A stretch of DNA of 64,000 nt, from positions 1 through 64,000 of the forward strand of contig NZ_JALBYU010000011.1 in assembly GCF_029963765.1 (NCBI RefSeq), written 5' to 3'. The translations under genes and the position numbers were made by a program. Numbering within the stretch: the first letter of the stretch is position 1; every line of letters starts with the position of its first letter. Source of the DNA: Pseudomonas sp. UYIF39 (GTDB lineage Bacteria; Pseudomonadota; Gammaproteobacteria; Pseudomonadales; Pseudomonadaceae). The notes under the pieces were generated by a model, which did no database searches, was not told the origin of the DNA, and was given only the letters and a program-made list of their open reading frames with translations. This document shows positions 49,029 through 62,453 of the stretch, piece by piece.

Positions 49029-49104
49029 TCAACAAAGGCTGGCGATGATAGCAGACCAGACCTTTGCTGAACACCAATCACCTTCATAGCCCTGATACAT
49101 TCCA

Positions 49105-50298
49105 TTAATCGGCCTGACGACGAAGGAAAGCCGGGATATCCAGGTAGTCCAGATCATCTTGCGGATTCATCTTCGCGGCAGTCGCAGCACCGGCCTGAGC
49201 CTGGTTGCGCATGACGGTCGGACGGTCCAGGTCACGGTAGTTCACAGCCGGCGCTTCCTGACGGGAAGGCGCTTGTTGCTGCGGCTGCGATGCCACGGAC
49301 GTGTGCATGGTGTTGTCGATAACCTTCACAGGCTTCTCGATTTTCGCGCCCAGACCGGTGGCAACCACGGTCACGTGCAGCTCGTCGCGCATGTCCGGAT
49401 CGATAACGGTACCGACCTTGACCATCGCGTGCTCCGAAGCGAAAGCTTCGATGATGCTACCCACGTCGGAGTACTCACCCAGGGACAGGTCAGGACCGGC
49501 GGTGATGTTCACCAGGATGCCGCGTGCACCTTGCAGGTTCACGTCTTCCAGCAATGGGTTGCGAATGGCCGCTTCGGTGGCCTCACGTGCACGGTTCGGA
49601 CCGCTGGCGCAGCCAGTGCCCATCATCGCCATGCCCATTTCGCTCATCACGGTCCGTACGTCGGCAAAGTCGACGTTGATCATGCCCGGACGCTTGATGA
49701 TGTCGGAGATACCGCGAACGGCACCGGCCAGTACATCGTCGGCCTTGGCGAATGCGGACAGCAGGCTTGCGTCCTTGCCAAGGATGGTCAGCAGCTTCTC
49801 GTTGGGAATGGTGATCAACGAGTCGACGCTTTCAGACAGCAGACGGATGCCTTCATCGGCGATCTGCATGCGCTTGCGGCCTTCGAACGGGAACGGACGA
49901 GTCACCACCGCAACGGTGAGGATCCCCATTTCCTTGGCCACTTCAGCAATGATCGGCGCAGCACCGGTACCGGTACCACCGCCCATGCCAGTGGTGATGA
50001 ACACCATATTGGTGCCCTGCAGGACTTCGGCAATGCGCTCACGATCTTCGAGAGCGGCCTGACGACCTACTTCAGGGTTGGCGCCAGCGCCGAGACCTTT
50101 GGTCACGCCGGTGCCCAGTTGCAAGATGGTCCGCGCGCCGATGCTTTTCAGCGCTTGGGCATCAGTGTTGGCGCAGATAAATTCAACGCCTTCAATGTTG
50201 CTCTTGACCATGTGGTTGACGGCGTTGCCGCCGCCTCCGCCAACACCGATAACTTTAATAACCGGGCTTGCGGGGATGTTGTCTACGAGTTCGAACAT
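49105..50298 (-). CDS. ftsZ: Cell division protein FtsZ
   Basis: FtsZ is the tubulin-like GTPase that builds the division ring. The 397-residue protein has the tubulin signature GGGTGTG in TGMGGGTGTGAAPI, the T7 loop region NVDFADVRTVMSEMG, a Gln/Pro-rich linker (SQPQQQAPSRQE) and the conserved C-terminal tail LDYLDIPAFLRRQAD that binds FtsA and ZipA. The start has AGGAGAGGG-type ribosome site. It lies 68 nt after ftsA. Confidence 0.98.
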   Translation of the reverse strand: MFELVDNIPASPVIKVIGVGGGGGNAVNHMVKSNIEGVEFICANTDAQALKSIGARTILQLGTGVTKGLGAGANPEVGRQAALEDRERIAEVLQGTNMVFITTGMGGGTGTGAAPIIAEVAKEMGILTVAVVTRPFPFEGRKRMQIADEGIRLLSESVDSLITIPNEKLLTILGKDASLLSAFAKADDVLAGAVRGISDIIKRPGMINVDFADVRTVMSEMGMAMMGTGCASGPNRAREATEAAIRNPLLEDVNLQGARGILVNITAGPDLSLGEYSDVGSIIEAFASEHAMVKVGTVIDPDMRDELHVTVVATGLGAKIEKPVKVIDNTMHTSVASQPQQQAPSRQEAPAVNYRDLDRPTVMRNQAQAGAATAAKMNPQDDLDYLDIPAFLRRQAD

Positions 50299-50366
50299 TT
50301 TCCCTCTCCTTTACGTTCTCTAGTTTTTTCGCCTACTGCTTTTTGCTGCGGTGCTGCGGTAAATCT

Positions 50367-51626
50367 TTAGAAATTGCCTTGTACCCAGCTCTTGAAGCGA
50401 TCGAGCAAGGCGACTTTCGGTTCTTCATTGCTGTAGCTGTCGCGGCTGCTGATGCCCGAGAACGAAATCCCGTCGGACTGCTTTTGCAGGCCGTACATCA
50501 ACAGGCCAACGCCAGTGGAATAAATCGGGTTACGGACCACATCGTCCAGGCCCTTGACGCCATGCGGCACGCCCAGGCGGACCGGCATGTGGAAGATTTC
50601 TTCGGCCAATTCGACTGCGCCTTCCATCTTCGACGTACCACCGGTCAGCACGATGCCGGCCGGGATCAGGTCTTCGTAGCCGCTGCGACGCAGTTCGGCC
50701 TGAATCAGCGTGAACAGTTCGTCGTAGCGAGGCTCGACCACTTCGGCCAGGGCCTGACGAGACAGCTCGCGCGGTGGACGGTCGCCGACACTTGGGACCT
50801 TGATGGTTTCACCGGCACCGGCCAGTTTGGCCAGGGCGCAGGCGTAGCGAATCTTGATTTCTTCGGCGTACTGGGTCGGGGTGCGCAACGCCATGGCGAT
50901 GTCGTTGGTCACCTGATCGCCCGCAATCGGGATCACCGCGGTGTGACGGATCGCACCTTCGGTGAAGATCGCGATGTCGGTGGTGCCGCCGCCGATGTCT
51001 ACCAGGCACACGCCCAGTTCTTTCTCGTCGTCGGTCAGGACCGAGTAGGCCGAAGCCAGTTGCTCGAGAATGATGTCGTCGATTTCCAGGCCGCAGCGAC
51101 GCACGCATTTTTCAATGTTCTGTGCGGCGTTGACGGCGCAGGTGACCACGTGGACCTTGGCTTCCAGCCGTACGCCCGACATGCCCAGGGGCTCGCGAAC
51201 GCCTTCCTGGTTATCGATCACGTAATCTTGCGGCAGGGTGTGCAGCACGCGCTGGTCAGCCGGGATTGCCACGGCCTGGGCGGCGTCCAGAACTCGCTCG
51301 AGGTCGGCGGAGCTGACTTCGCGATCACGGATCGCCACGATGCCGTGAGAGTTCAGGCTGCGGATGTGATTGCCGGCCACGCCGACAAACGCCGAGTGGA
51401 TGCGGCAACCCGCCATCAGCTGCGCTTCTTCGATCGCGCGCTGAATCGACTGCACGGTGGACTCGATGTTCACCACCACGCCTTTTTTCAGGCCACGGGA
51501 CGGATGGGTACCGATCCCGACGATTTCCAGCGTGCCGTCGTCCGAGACCTCGCCGACCAGCGCCACCACCTTGGAGGTGCCGATATCGAGACCGACGATC
51601 ATTTTGCCGCTTTGCACGTTTGCCAT
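50367..51626 (-). CDS. ftsA: Cell division protein FtsA
   Basis: FtsA is the actin-like membrane tether of the Z ring. The 419-residue protein has ATPase motifs GLDIGTSKVVALVGE and DIGGGTTDIAIF, a 1C subdomain, and a C-terminal amphipathic helix (LLDRFKSWVQGNF). It follows ftsQ by 15 nt. Confidence 0.97.
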   Translation of the reverse strand: MANVQSGKMIVGLDIGTSKVVALVGEVSDDGTLEIVGIGTHPSRGLKKGVVVNIESTVQSIQRAIEEAQLMAGCRIHSAFVGVAGNHIRSLNSHGIVAIRDREVSSADLERVLDAAQAVAIPADQRVLHTLPQDYVIDNQEGVREPLGMSGVRLEAKVHVVTCAVNAAQNIEKCVRRCGLEIDDIILEQLASAYSVLTDDEKELGVCLVDIGGGTTDIAIFTEGAIRHTAVIPIAGDQVTNDIAMALRTPTQYAEEIKIRYACALAKLAGAGETIKVPSVGDRPPRELSRQALAEVVEPRYDELFTLIQAELRRSGYEDLIPAGIVLTGGTSKMEGAVELAEEIFHMPVRLGVPHGVKGLDDVVRNPIYSTGVGLLMYGLQKQSDGISFSGISSRDSYSNEEPKVALLDRFKSWVQGNF

Positions 51627-51641
51627 GGGTCCTGCCTCTTC

Positions 51642-52511
51642 TTAATTCTTCGCGACAGCGGGTTGGGCTATCGTGGGCGCTACAGGTTCCCGCCAGCCAA
51701 CAGCGAGGCCGTTGGCGTAGCGCAGATCGATGCGCGCAATGTTCGTAATCTGTTCTTTAAGCGTCTTGTCATAGATGGCAATGAAGCGGCGCATCTTTTC
51801 CAGCAGGTTTCCGCGTCCCAGCAACAGTTCGATTCCCGGGCCCGCACTGCCGGCGCCGGTGGTCAGGAACCAGCTGCCTCGATCACGCAACTCCAGGCGC
51901 GCAATCGAGAAGCCCAACGGCCTGAGCATCTGGCTCAGCACCTGGTATTGCTGCATCACTTGCTGTTGGGCCCGTTGTGGGCCGAACAGCTGTGGCAAGT
52001 GTTCGTAATTCGCCAGCTCACGCGGGGTGAACGCCTGACCCTGGTTGTTCAACAGCGACTCATCGCCCCAACGGGCCACCGGCAGTTGTTCTTCCAGGCG
52101 GATCACCACTTGATCCGGCCACACCCGACGCACTTCGGCGTGGGCAATCCATGGCATTGTTTCAAGCTCGGTGCGCATGCTCGCAAGATCGATGGTGAAG
52201 AAGCTCGACGCCACGTACGGGGCGATCCGCTGCTGCACCGCTTGCTGGCTGATGTAACTCAAGTCGCCCTGCACGTTGATCTTGGTGATCGGCCGGTCGG
52301 CGTACGGCAACAAACGCTGCGCGCCTTCGTAAGTGCCGAAACCCAGTGCAACCAACAGCACCGGCCAGAACAAGGATTTCAGAAAACCAAAATTGGCTTT
52401 CGGCAGGCGCGCAGACATCGGCTCTTTGGCCACCATTCGGCTGGCACCCCGAGGTACCGGCTTGCGGCCGGTCGGTGCGGGGGGCTGATGTCTCAGCTGT
52501 GCGCCTTGCAT
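51642..52511 (-). CDS. ftsQ: Cell division protein FtsQ
   Basis: FtsQ is the bitopic scaffold of the FtsQLB divisome complex. The 289-residue protein has a long cytoplasmic N-terminus with Pro and Arg, one membrane segment (about 52-70, [14 protein letters not shown]), a POTRA domain ([20 protein letters not shown]) and a beta domain. The ATG at 52511 ([13 protein letters not shown]) is 4 nt after the ddlB stop; an earlier in-frame start would lie inside ddlB. Confidence 0.95.
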   Translation of the reverse strand: MQGAQLRHQPPAPTGRKPVPRGASRMVAKEPMSARLPKANFGFLKSLFWPVLLVALGFGTYEGAQRLLPYADRPITKINVQGDLSYISQQAVQQRIAPYVASSFFTIDLASMRTELETMPWIAHAEVRRVWPDQVVIRLEEQLPVARWGDESLLNNQGQAFTPRELANYEHLPQLFGPQRAQQQVMQQYQVLSQMLRPLGFSIARLELRDRGSWFLTTGAGSAGPGIELLLGRGNLLEKMRRFIAIYDKTLKEQITNIARIDLRYANGLAVGWREPVAPTIAQPAVAKN

Positions 52512-52515
52512 GCTC

Positions 52516-54921
<2,406 letters not shown>

Positions 54922-54929
<8 letters not shown>

Positions 54930-55992
54930 GGGCCACCTCCAGGCAGGTATCGACCACGTTACGGGTTGCATCGGGTTTGGCCAGGCGGCGTGCCGCGGTG
55001 GCCATGTCGGTCAGTCGTTGTGGTTGCATCAGGACCTCTGTCAGGCGTGCGGCAAGATCCGCTGCGCCAGTCGTTCTTTGCGGCATCAGGAAGGCAGCGC
55101 CTTCACGGGCCAAATAATCGGCGTTGCGGGTCTGGTGATCGTCGATCGCGTGGGGCAAAGGCACCAGCATCGAGGGCAGACCGGCGGCGGCCAGTTCACT
55201 GATGGTCAACGCGCCTGCACGGCACACCACCAGGTCGGCCCAGCCATAGGCTTGGGCCATGTCTTTGATGAAAGGCTGCACTTGCGCCTCGACGCCAGCC
55301 GCGCGATAGCGCTGCGCAGTCACTTCATCGTGGTTTTTGCCGGCCTGATGAAACACCTCCGGGCGCAGGTCGGGGGCGACTTGCGACAGGGCTTCAGGCA
55401 GCAACTTGTTCAACGGTTCTGCGCCCAGGCTTCCACCCAGGATCAGCAAACGCGCCTTGCGACCGGCCAGAGCCTGTCGCGGTGTTTCGAGGAACAGCTC
55501 GGTGCGCACCGGGTTACCGGTGGTTCGACGGCTGCCCGACAGGGTAAAGGTGTCGGGGAACGCTTCACAGACTCGGGCGGCCAACGGCACCAGCAACCGA
55601 TTGGCGGTACCGGCCACGGCGTTCTGCTCGTGAACGATTACCGGCACGCCGGCCAGTTTGGCGGCAACGCCACCAGGACCGGTCACATAACCACCAAAGC
55701 CGACCACACACACCGGCCGCAGCTGGCGAATGATCGCCCGCGCCTGCCAGATCGACTTGAGCAACATGAACGGCGCCTTGAGCAGGGACAATTTGCCCTT
55801 GCCACGCAATCCGCTGGCATTGATCCGATGCAGTTCGATACCGGCCACCGGGACCAGATCGTTCTCGATGCCACGCGGTGTCCCGAGCCAATGCACGGTG
55901 TAACCGCGGGCCTGGAATTCACGAGCACAGGCCAGCGCCGGGAACACGTGGCCACCGGTACCGCCCGCCATGATCAGCACGTTAGCGCCCAT
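54922..55992 (-). CDS. murG: Lipid II-forming glycosyltransferase MurG
   Basis: MurG transfers GlcNAc to lipid I on the inner face of the membrane. The 356-residue GT-B enzyme begins [20 protein letters not shown] (G loop 1), has [12 protein letters not shown] and [13 protein letters not shown], and the C-domain SLGAEPLN and RAGALTISE. Chosen start 55992; it overlaps ftsW by 11 nt. Confidence 0.96.
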
Positions 55993-57199
55993 GGGTTGAC
56001 TCCTCGGCGAAGTCGCTCTCATGGAACTCCGTCTCTTCACTGCCCAGGTGGGTTCGACTCTCCCACTCGATGCGCAGCAACAAGCCGAGACAGGCACCGC
56101 AGATCACCAACGAACTGCCGCCATAACTGAGGAACGGCAGGGTCAGACCTTTGGTTGGCAGCAGGCCGACGTTTACCCCGATGTTGATCAGGAACTGACC
56201 AATCCACAGGAACGACAGGCCGTACGCGATGTAGGCGGCGAAGAATTGCTTGGCCTTCTCGGCCCAGTAACCGATGTACATGCCACGAATACAGACAAAG
56301 ACGAACAGCGCCACCGTGCACAAAGAACCCACGGCACCCAGTTCTTCGGCCAGGACCGAGAACACGAAGTCAGTGTGGGCTTCCGGCAGGTAGAACTGTT
56401 TCTGCACGCTGTTGCCCAGGCCAACGCCCAGCCATTCACCGCGACCAAAAGCGATCAACGCTTGAGACAACTGATAGCCGGCACCGAACTGGTCGGCCCA
56501 CGGATCCGCAAAGTTGGTCAGGCGCGCCATTCGATACGGCTGCACTTGAATCAACAACACCACCGCCGCGACCGCCAGGACAACCATCAAGGAAAAACGG
56601 AACAGCCCGACCCCGCCGAGGAACAGCATCGCCGCAGCAGCCCCCATCATCACGACGGTGGCACCGAAGTCCGGCTCCATCAGCAACAGACCCGCCATCG
56701 GCAGCAGAACGATGAACGGCTTGAAGAAGCCCATCCAGCTTTCACGCACTTCTTTCTGGCGACGCACCAGATAACCGGCGAGGTAGATCACCACGAACAC
56801 CTTGGCGATCTCGGAAGGCTGAACGTTAAAGAAACTGAAGCCGATCCAGCGCATCGAACCGTTCACTTCACGGCCGATCCCCGGAATGATCACCATCACC
56901 AGCAAACCGAACGCACCAATCAGCATCAGCCAGCCCAGGCGTTGCCAGGTGGCGATCGGAATCATCATGGTGACGATGCAGGCACCCAGGCCCAGCACGA
57001 TGTAGATAAGGTGGCGAATCATGTAATACAGGGCGCTGCCCGACTGCACCGCAGCCACCTCGGTCGATGCCGATGCAATCATGACCAGCCCGAGGCCGAT
57101 CAATGCCAGGCAGCCGGCGAGCATCGGGAAGTCGAGGTCGATGCCGCGCCCGGTGATGATCGGCGACGGATAGGGCTTGATGATGTTCAACAGGCTCAT
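55982..57199 (-). CDS. ftsW: SEDS peptidoglycan glycosyltransferase FtsW
   Basis: FtsW polymerises septal peptidoglycan with FtsI. The 405-residue protein has about ten membrane helices, the SEDS signature region NIGVNVGLLPTKGLTLPFLS and the conserved GRGEWLGVGLGNSVQK loop. I chose ATG 57199 (MSLLNIIKPYPS), which overlaps murD by 4 nt. Confidence 0.96.
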   Translation of the reverse strand: MSLLNIIKPYPSPIITGRGIDLDFPMLAGCLALIGLGLVMIASASTEVAAVQSGSALYYMIRHLIYIVLGLGACIVTMMIPIATWQRLGWLMLIGAFGLLVMVIIPGIGREVNGSMRWIGFSFFNVQPSEIAKVFVVIYLAGYLVRRQKEVRESWMGFFKPFIVLLPMAGLLLMEPDFGATVVMMGAAAAMLFLGGVGLFRFSLMVVLAVAAVVLLIQVQPYRMARLTNFADPWADQFGAGYQLSQALIAFGRGEWLGVGLGNSVQKQFYLPEAHTDFVFSVLAEELGAVGSLCTVALFVFVCIRGMYIGYWAEKAKQFFAAYIAYGLSFLWIGQFLINIGVNVGLLPTKGLTLPFLSYGGSSLVICGACLGLLLRIEWESRTHLGSEETEFHESDFAEESTHGR

Positions 57200-58542
57200 A
57201 CCAGATCCTCCACAGCGCGGACGAACTGGTGACCACGATCTTCGTAATTCTTGAACATGTCGAAACTGGCGCAGGCGGGCGACAGCAGCACGACGTCGCC
57301 CGGTTGCGCAGCGGCGCGGCATTGCTCGACTGCTTCGATCAGCGAAGCGGCGCGGATCAGCGGCACGGCATCGCCAATAGCCTCACCGATCTTGTCGGAG
57401 TCGCGGCCCATCAGGATCACGGCGCGGCAGTTAGCCGCCACCGGATCACGCAGATCATTGAACTCGGCGCCCTTGCCATCGCCACCGGCGATCAGCACGA
57501 CCTTGCCGTCGATGTCCGCACCCAGGCCTTCGATGGCCGCCAGGGCGGCGCCGACGTTGGTGGCTTTGGAATCGTTGTAGTAGCTCACGCCATTCAAATC
57601 GCGGATCCATTGGCAGCGATGCTCAAGCCCGGCGAAAGTGCGCAGGCTCGACAGCATGGCGTCGAATGGCAGGCCGACCGCGTGGCCCAAAGCCAATGCT
57701 GCCAGGGCGTTGGACTGGTTGTGGGCGCCGCGAATTTTCAACTCGCGCACCGGCATCAGGTTCTGGAATTCGAAGGCCAGGTACTTCTCGCCGTCTTCTT
57801 CGCGGATACCGAATGCCTTGAAATCAGGTTTGCTCAAACCGAAGGTCCAGCATGGCTGACCTTCGCCAATCAGCGGACGGCTCAGGGCATCCTGACGGTT
57901 GACCACAAACTGCTTGGCACCTCGGAAGATCCGATGCTTGGCCAAGTGATAGGCCGGCAGACCGCTGTAGCGGTCCATGTGGTCTTCGCTGACGTTGAGC
58001 ACGGTCGCCACTTCGGCGTTGAGTTGATCGGTGGTTTCGAGCTGGAAGCTCGACAGTTCCATCACGTACAGCTCGACGTCATCGCTGAGCAGGTCCAGCG
58101 CCGGCGTACCGAGGTTGCCACCGACGGCGACACGCTTGCCGGCCGCCGCAGCCATCTCGCCGACCAGCGTGGTGACGGTGCTTTTCGCGTTGGAGCCGCT
58201 GATGGCGACGATCGGCGCCTTCGCGTTACGCGCGAACAGCTCGATGTCGCCGGACAATTTCACGCCACGGGCGGCGGCAGCCTGCAGGGCCGGGGTCGCC
58301 AGCGCCAGCCCGGGGCTCACGTAGAGCTCGTCGGCGCGGCACAGGAATTCGACGTCCAGCTCGCCACAACGCACTTCCACGTGCGGATAGTCACGCTTGA
58401 GCGTGGCCAGTTCCGGTGGATTTTCCCGCGTATCGGCGACAGCAAACGACGTGCCCCGGTTCGCCAGGAAGCGAACCAGGGACATGCCGCTCTTGCCGAG
58501 GCCGACAACGATGCGGAAGTGGTCAGAAGCGATCAGAGACAC
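57196..58542 (-). CDS. murD: UDP-N-acetylmuramoylalanine--D-glutamate ligase MurD
   Basis: MurD adds D-glutamate to the peptidoglycan precursor. The 448-residue protein begins MSLIASDHFRIVVGLGKSGM and has the ATP loop ISGSNAKSTVTTLVGEM, NVSEDHMDRY, and YNDSKATNVGAALAA. The ATP loop reads SNAKST rather than the commoner TNGKST form, a variant also known in Pseudomonas MurD. It starts 5 nt after mraY. Confidence 0.95.
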   Translation of the reverse strand: MSLIASDHFRIVVGLGKSGMSLVRFLANRGTSFAVADTRENPPELATLKRDYPHVEVRCGELDVEFLCRADELYVSPGLALATPALQAAAARGVKLSGDIELFARNAKAPIVAISGSNAKSTVTTLVGEMAAAAGKRVAVGGNLGTPALDLLSDDVELYVMELSSFQLETTDQLNAEVATVLNVSEDHMDRYSGLPAYHLAKHRIFRGAKQFVVNRQDALSRPLIGEGQPCWTFGLSKPDFKAFGIREEDGEKYLAFEFQNLMPVRELKIRGAHNQSNALAALALGHAVGLPFDAMLSSLRTFAGLEHRCQWIRDLNGVSYYNDSKATNVGAALAAIEGLGADIDGKVVLIAGGDGKGAEFNDLRDPVAANCRAVILMGRDSDKIGEAIGDAVPLIRAASLIEAVEQCRAAAQPGDVVLLSPACASFDMFKNYEDRGHQFVRAVEDLV

Positions 58543-58547
58543 TCGTT

Positions 58548-59630
58548 CTACCTCAGCTTCAGGGTGGCAAGGCCAACCAGCACGAGAATCACGGTGATGA
58601 TCCAGAAACGGACGATCACGCGTGGCTCGGGCCAGCCCTTGAGTTCAAAGTGGTGGTGAATCGGCGCCATGCGGAACACACGGCGACCGGTTAGCTTGAA
58701 GGAAGCAACCTGAATGACGACTGACAGGGTCTCCATCACGAACACGCCGCCCATGATGAACAGGACGATTTCCTGACGGACGATCACCGCGATGGTGCCC
58801 AGTGCCGCGCCCAGCGCCAGTGCGCCGACGTCGCCCATGAACACCTGAGCCGGATACGTGTTGAACCAGAGAAACCCGAGGCCCGCGCCGATCAAGGCGC
58901 CGCAGAACACAATCAACTCGCCTGCACCCGGCACATACGGAATCAACAGGTATTCAGCGAATTTCACGTTACCCGACAGGTAGCAGAAAATGCCCAACCC
59001 GCCGCCGACCATTACGGTGGGCATGATCGCCAGACCGTCGAGGCCATCAGTCAGGTTGACCGCGTTGCTCGAGCCGACAATCACGAAGTAAGTCAGGACA
59101 ATGAAACCAACGCCCAGCGGAATGCTGTGGTCCTTGAGCATCGGCAAAATCAGGGTGGTTTCCACCGGTGTCGCGGCGGTCATATAAAGGAAGATCGCCG
59201 CGCCCAGGCCGAACACCGATTGCCAGAAGTACTTCCAGCGGCTCGGCAAGCCACGGGAGTTCTTCTCGATCACTTTGCGGTAATCGTCGACCCAGCCGAT
59301 GGCCCCGAACAACAAGGTCACCAGCAGCACGGTCCATACATAACGGTTGGTCAGGTCAGCCCACAGCAAAGTACTGACGCCGATGGACGACAGTATCAGC
59401 GCGCCGCCCATGGTCGGGGTGCCGGACTTGGACAGGTGCGATTGTGGACCGTCGTTACGAACGGATTGACCGATCTGACGGTTCTGTAAAGTGCGGATCA
59501 TCCACGGGCCATAGCACAGCGACAAAACCAGCGCGGTCAGCACACCGAGAATCCCGCGCAGGGTCAGGTACTGAAAGACCGCGAAGCCTTTGTAGAACTG
59601 TTGCAGGTACTCCGCTAGCAGCAGCAGCAT
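58548..59630 (-). CDS. mraY: Phospho-N-acetylmuramoyl-pentapeptide transferase MraY
   Basis: MraY makes lipid I on undecaprenyl phosphate. The 360-residue protein has ten predicted membrane helices and motifs [32 protein letters not shown] and the [11 protein letters not shown] loop. ATG 59630 ([12 protein letters not shown]) overlaps the murF stop by one base (TAATG). Confidence 0.97.
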   Translation of the reverse strand: MLLLLAEYLQQFYKGFAVFQYLTLRGILGVLTALVLSLCYGPWMIRTLQNRQIGQSVRNDGPQSHLSKSGTPTMGGALILSSIGVSTLLWADLTNRYVWTVLLVTLLFGAIGWVDDYRKVIEKNSRGLPSRWKYFWQSVFGLGAAIFLYMTAATPVETTLILPMLKDHSIPLGVGFIVLTYFVIVGSSNAVNLTDGLDGLAIMPTVMVGGGLGIFCYLSGNVKFAEYLLIPYVPGAGELIVFCGALIGAGLGFLWFNTYPAQVFMGDVGALALGAALGTIAVIVRQEIVLFIMGGVFVMETLSVVIQVASFKLTGRRVFRMAPIHHHFELKGWPEPRVIVRFWIITVILVLVGLATLKLR

Positions 59631-60997
59631 TAATGTTTCTCCAGGCTGGTCCCGCACAAAGCGGCGACGATGTTTTCCATCGCAGCGCTGCGCGAGCCCT
59701 TGATCAAAATGGTGGTGTTTGTATCTTGCTCGGCGCCCAGGGCCTTGATCAGTTCAGCTTGAGTGCTGAAGTGAAAGGCCTGTGCACCGAAAGCGCTCAC
59801 GGCGTGAGCCATCATTGGCCCGACAGCGTAAAGCGCGGAAACCTTGTCGCGGGCGTACTCGCCCACATCGCGGTGCCCCTGCTCCGCCCAATCGCCCAAC
59901 TCGCCGATATCTCCGAGCACCAGAACGGTGCGGCCGGAAAAGCCGGCGAGTATATCAACGGCGGCGCACATGGAGGTGGGGTTCGCGTTGTACGTGTCAT
60001 CGATCACGCGCATGCCATTGCTGGCCAGTTGCGCGACGGTGCGGCCCTTGACCGGTTGCACCGCGCCGAGGCCGGTGGCGATGCCGAACAGCGAAACGCC
60101 CAGCGCATGGGCGGCGGCGGCGGCGGCCATGGCATTGGCGACGTTATGGGTGCCGAGCAGGTTCAGTTGAACGCGCTCCATACCTTCAGGAGTGTGCAGG
60201 TTGAACGCCGGGCAACCGCGAGCGTCACGGCCCAGATCGCTGGCGTAGAAATCGGCGCTGACATTGCTCAGGGCGAAGGTCAGCACTTTGCGACCGGCAG
60301 CACGGATCTTCCAGATGTCGAACGCCTTGTCGTCAAGATTGAGAACGGCGACGCCATCGGCATCCAGTCCTTCAATAATCTCGCCCTTGGCTTCAACGAT
60401 TTTTTCCGGGCCGCCGAACTCGCCAACATGGGCGGTCCCGGCGTTGTTGAGCACGGCCACATGAGGCTTGGTCATGCCGACGGTGTAGGCAATCTCGCCG
60501 AGACGCGAAGCACCCAGTTCGATCACCGCCGCGGTATGTTCCGGTGCGAGCTCGAGCAAGGTCAGCGGAACGCCGAGATCATTGTTCAGGTTGCCACGGG
60601 TCGCCAACACCGGACCGCGCGTGCGTAGGATGCTGGCGAGCATTTCCTTGACCGTGGTCTTGCCGCTGGAACCGGTGATCGCTGCGACAGGATGGGTGTA
60701 AGCAGCACGGTTCAACGCGCCGAGTTGCCCCAGCGCCTGACGGGTATCTTTCACCAGCAACTGCGGCAGTGCGCTGTCGGCGACTTCGCGCTCGACCAAC
60801 GCCGCTACGGCGCCTTTTGCGGCGACGTCATTGAGATAGTCATGCCCATCGAAACGCGGGCCGGTCAGGGCAATAAAGAGTTGGCCTGGTTTGATCGCGC
60901 GGCTGTCGATGCTGACGCCGTCGAAGCTGGCATCGGCAGTGACCAAGCGGGCATTCAGCGCGCCGGTCAGTTCGCTCAGTTTCAAGGCCTTAAGCAT
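59630..60997 (-). CDS. murF: UDP-MurNAc-tripeptide--D-Ala-D-Ala ligase MurF
   Basis: MurF adds D-Ala-D-Ala, completing the pentapeptide. The 455-residue ligase has the ATP loop [14 protein letters not shown], the [15 protein letters not shown] motif and YNANPTSM. It overlaps murE by 8 nt. The N-terminal domain ([20 protein letters not shown]) is typical. Confidence 0.96.
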   Translation of the reverse strand: MLKALKLSELTGALNARLVTADASFDGVSIDSRAIKPGQLFIALTGPRFDGHDYLNDVAAKGAVAALVEREVADSALPQLLVKDTRQALGQLGALNRAAYTHPVAAITGSSGKTTVKEMLASILRTRGPVLATRGNLNNDLGVPLTLLELAPEHTAAVIELGASRLGEIAYTVGMTKPHVAVLNNAGTAHVGEFGGPEKIVEAKGEIIEGLDADGVAVLNLDDKAFDIWKIRAAGRKVLTFALSNVSADFYASDLGRDARGCPAFNLHTPEGMERVQLNLLGTHNVANAMAAAAAAHALGVSLFGIATGLGAVQPVKGRTVAQLASNGMRVIDDTYNANPTSMCAAVDILAGFSGRTVLVLGDIGELGDWAEQGHRDVGEYARDKVSALYAVGPMMAHAVSAFGAQAFHFSTQAELIKALGAEQDTNTTILIKGSRSAAMENIVAALCGTSLEKH

Positions 60998-62452
60998 GAG
61001 CCACCTCCCACGCGGTCAAGGCGTGATCGGCCTCGACCAGATCGGAGAAAGCGTGACGCTGGCCGTTGATTTCCTGATAGTCCTCGTGACCTTTACCGGC
61101 CAGGACAATCACGTCATCTGCCGAAGCGCTGGCGATCAATTGTGCAATCGCCCGGCCACGGCCAGCGACGAAGGTGACTTTATCCACAGCGGTAAAACCG
61201 GCGCGGATGTCGTCGAAGATCACTGCAGGGTCTTCGGTGCGCGGGTTGTCATCGGTCACCAGCACGCCGTCAGCCAGACGCTCGACCACTTCTGCCATGA
61301 GCGGACGCTTGCCGCGATCGCGATCACCACCACAACCGAACAGGCACAGCAAACGGCCTTTCGCGTGAGGACGCAGGGCCATCAAGACTTTTTCCAGCGC
61401 ATCCGGTGTGTGGGCGTAATCGACCACTACCAGCGGCTGAGTACCGCCGCCGAGGCGCTGCATGCGTCCGGCCGGGCCTTCGAGTTTTGGCAGCACGTTG
61501 AGGATTTCGTCCAGTGCGTAGTCCAGGCCCAGCAAGGCGCCGACCGCGGCCAGCACGTTGCTCAGGTTGAAACGACCGAGCAAGGTGCTGCGCAGATGAT
61601 GCTCACCCTGCGGCGTGACCAACGTGGCGCGCACACCTTCGTCATCGAACTGCGCTTCACGGCAATAAAGGTAGGCACTGGAGTCTTCCAGGCTGTAGGT
61701 GATCAAGCGCGACTCGCGTTTATCGGCTGCCAGTTCGCGGCCGAATTCGTCGTCGAGGTTAACCACCCGGCACTTCAAATCGTTCCAGGCAAACAGCTTG
61801 GCCTTGGCTTCACCGTAGGCTTGCATGGTGCCGTGGTAATCCAGGTGATCGCGGGACAGGTTGGTCATCACCGCCACATCGAACGCCAGTGCGGTCACGC
61901 GGCCCTGGTCCAGACCGTGGGAAGAAACTTCCATGGCTACGGCTTTGGCACCAGCCTTTTTCAGGTCGGCGAGGGTTGCCTGCACGGCGATCGGGTTCGG
62001 CGTGGTGTGCAAGCCGCTTTCGAGCGCGCCGTAAAAACCGGTACCCAACGTGCCGACGATGCCGCAGTGCTGACCAAGCAAATCCAATGCTTGCGCAACC
62101 AACTGCGTCACGCTGGTTTTGCCGTTGGTGCCGGTCACGCCGACCAGGTTCAGGTGACGACTCGGGTCACCGTAAAAACGCCCGGCGATGTCCGACAGCT
62201 GCGCCGCCAGGCCTTTGACTGGAATCAGCGGTACATCGGTAATCGGCAATACGGTCGCGCCTTCGACTTCATACGCCACAGCGGCAGCGCCGCGTTGCAG
62301 GGCGTCTGCAATGTGCGCGCGACCGTCGAACTTGCCGCCAGGGACGGCGAGAAACAGGTCGCCAGCCCGCACGTTGCGGCTGTCCAGGGTCAGTTCGCGG
62401 ATCAACAGATCGCGGCCGGCGTGGGCAAAAATCTTGTTCAGACTCAGAGACA

Positions 62453-62453
<1 letters not shown>
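60990..62453 (-). CDS. murE: UDP-MurNAc-L-Ala-D-Glu--meso-DAP ligase MurE
   Basis: MurE adds the third residue of the stem peptide. The 487-residue ligase has VTGTNGKTSVTQLVAQAL and the DNPRTEDP motif, whose DNPR sequence marks the meso-diaminopimelate-adding type. Its ATG overlaps the ftsI stop by one base. Confidence 0.96.

Noticed and set aside
57196-58542. Possible damaged ATP loop in MurD (SNAKST instead of TNGKST)
   Set aside because: The lysine and Ser/Thr that contact phosphate are kept, the rest of the protein is complete, and such a variant is compatible with function; not treated as a lesion.
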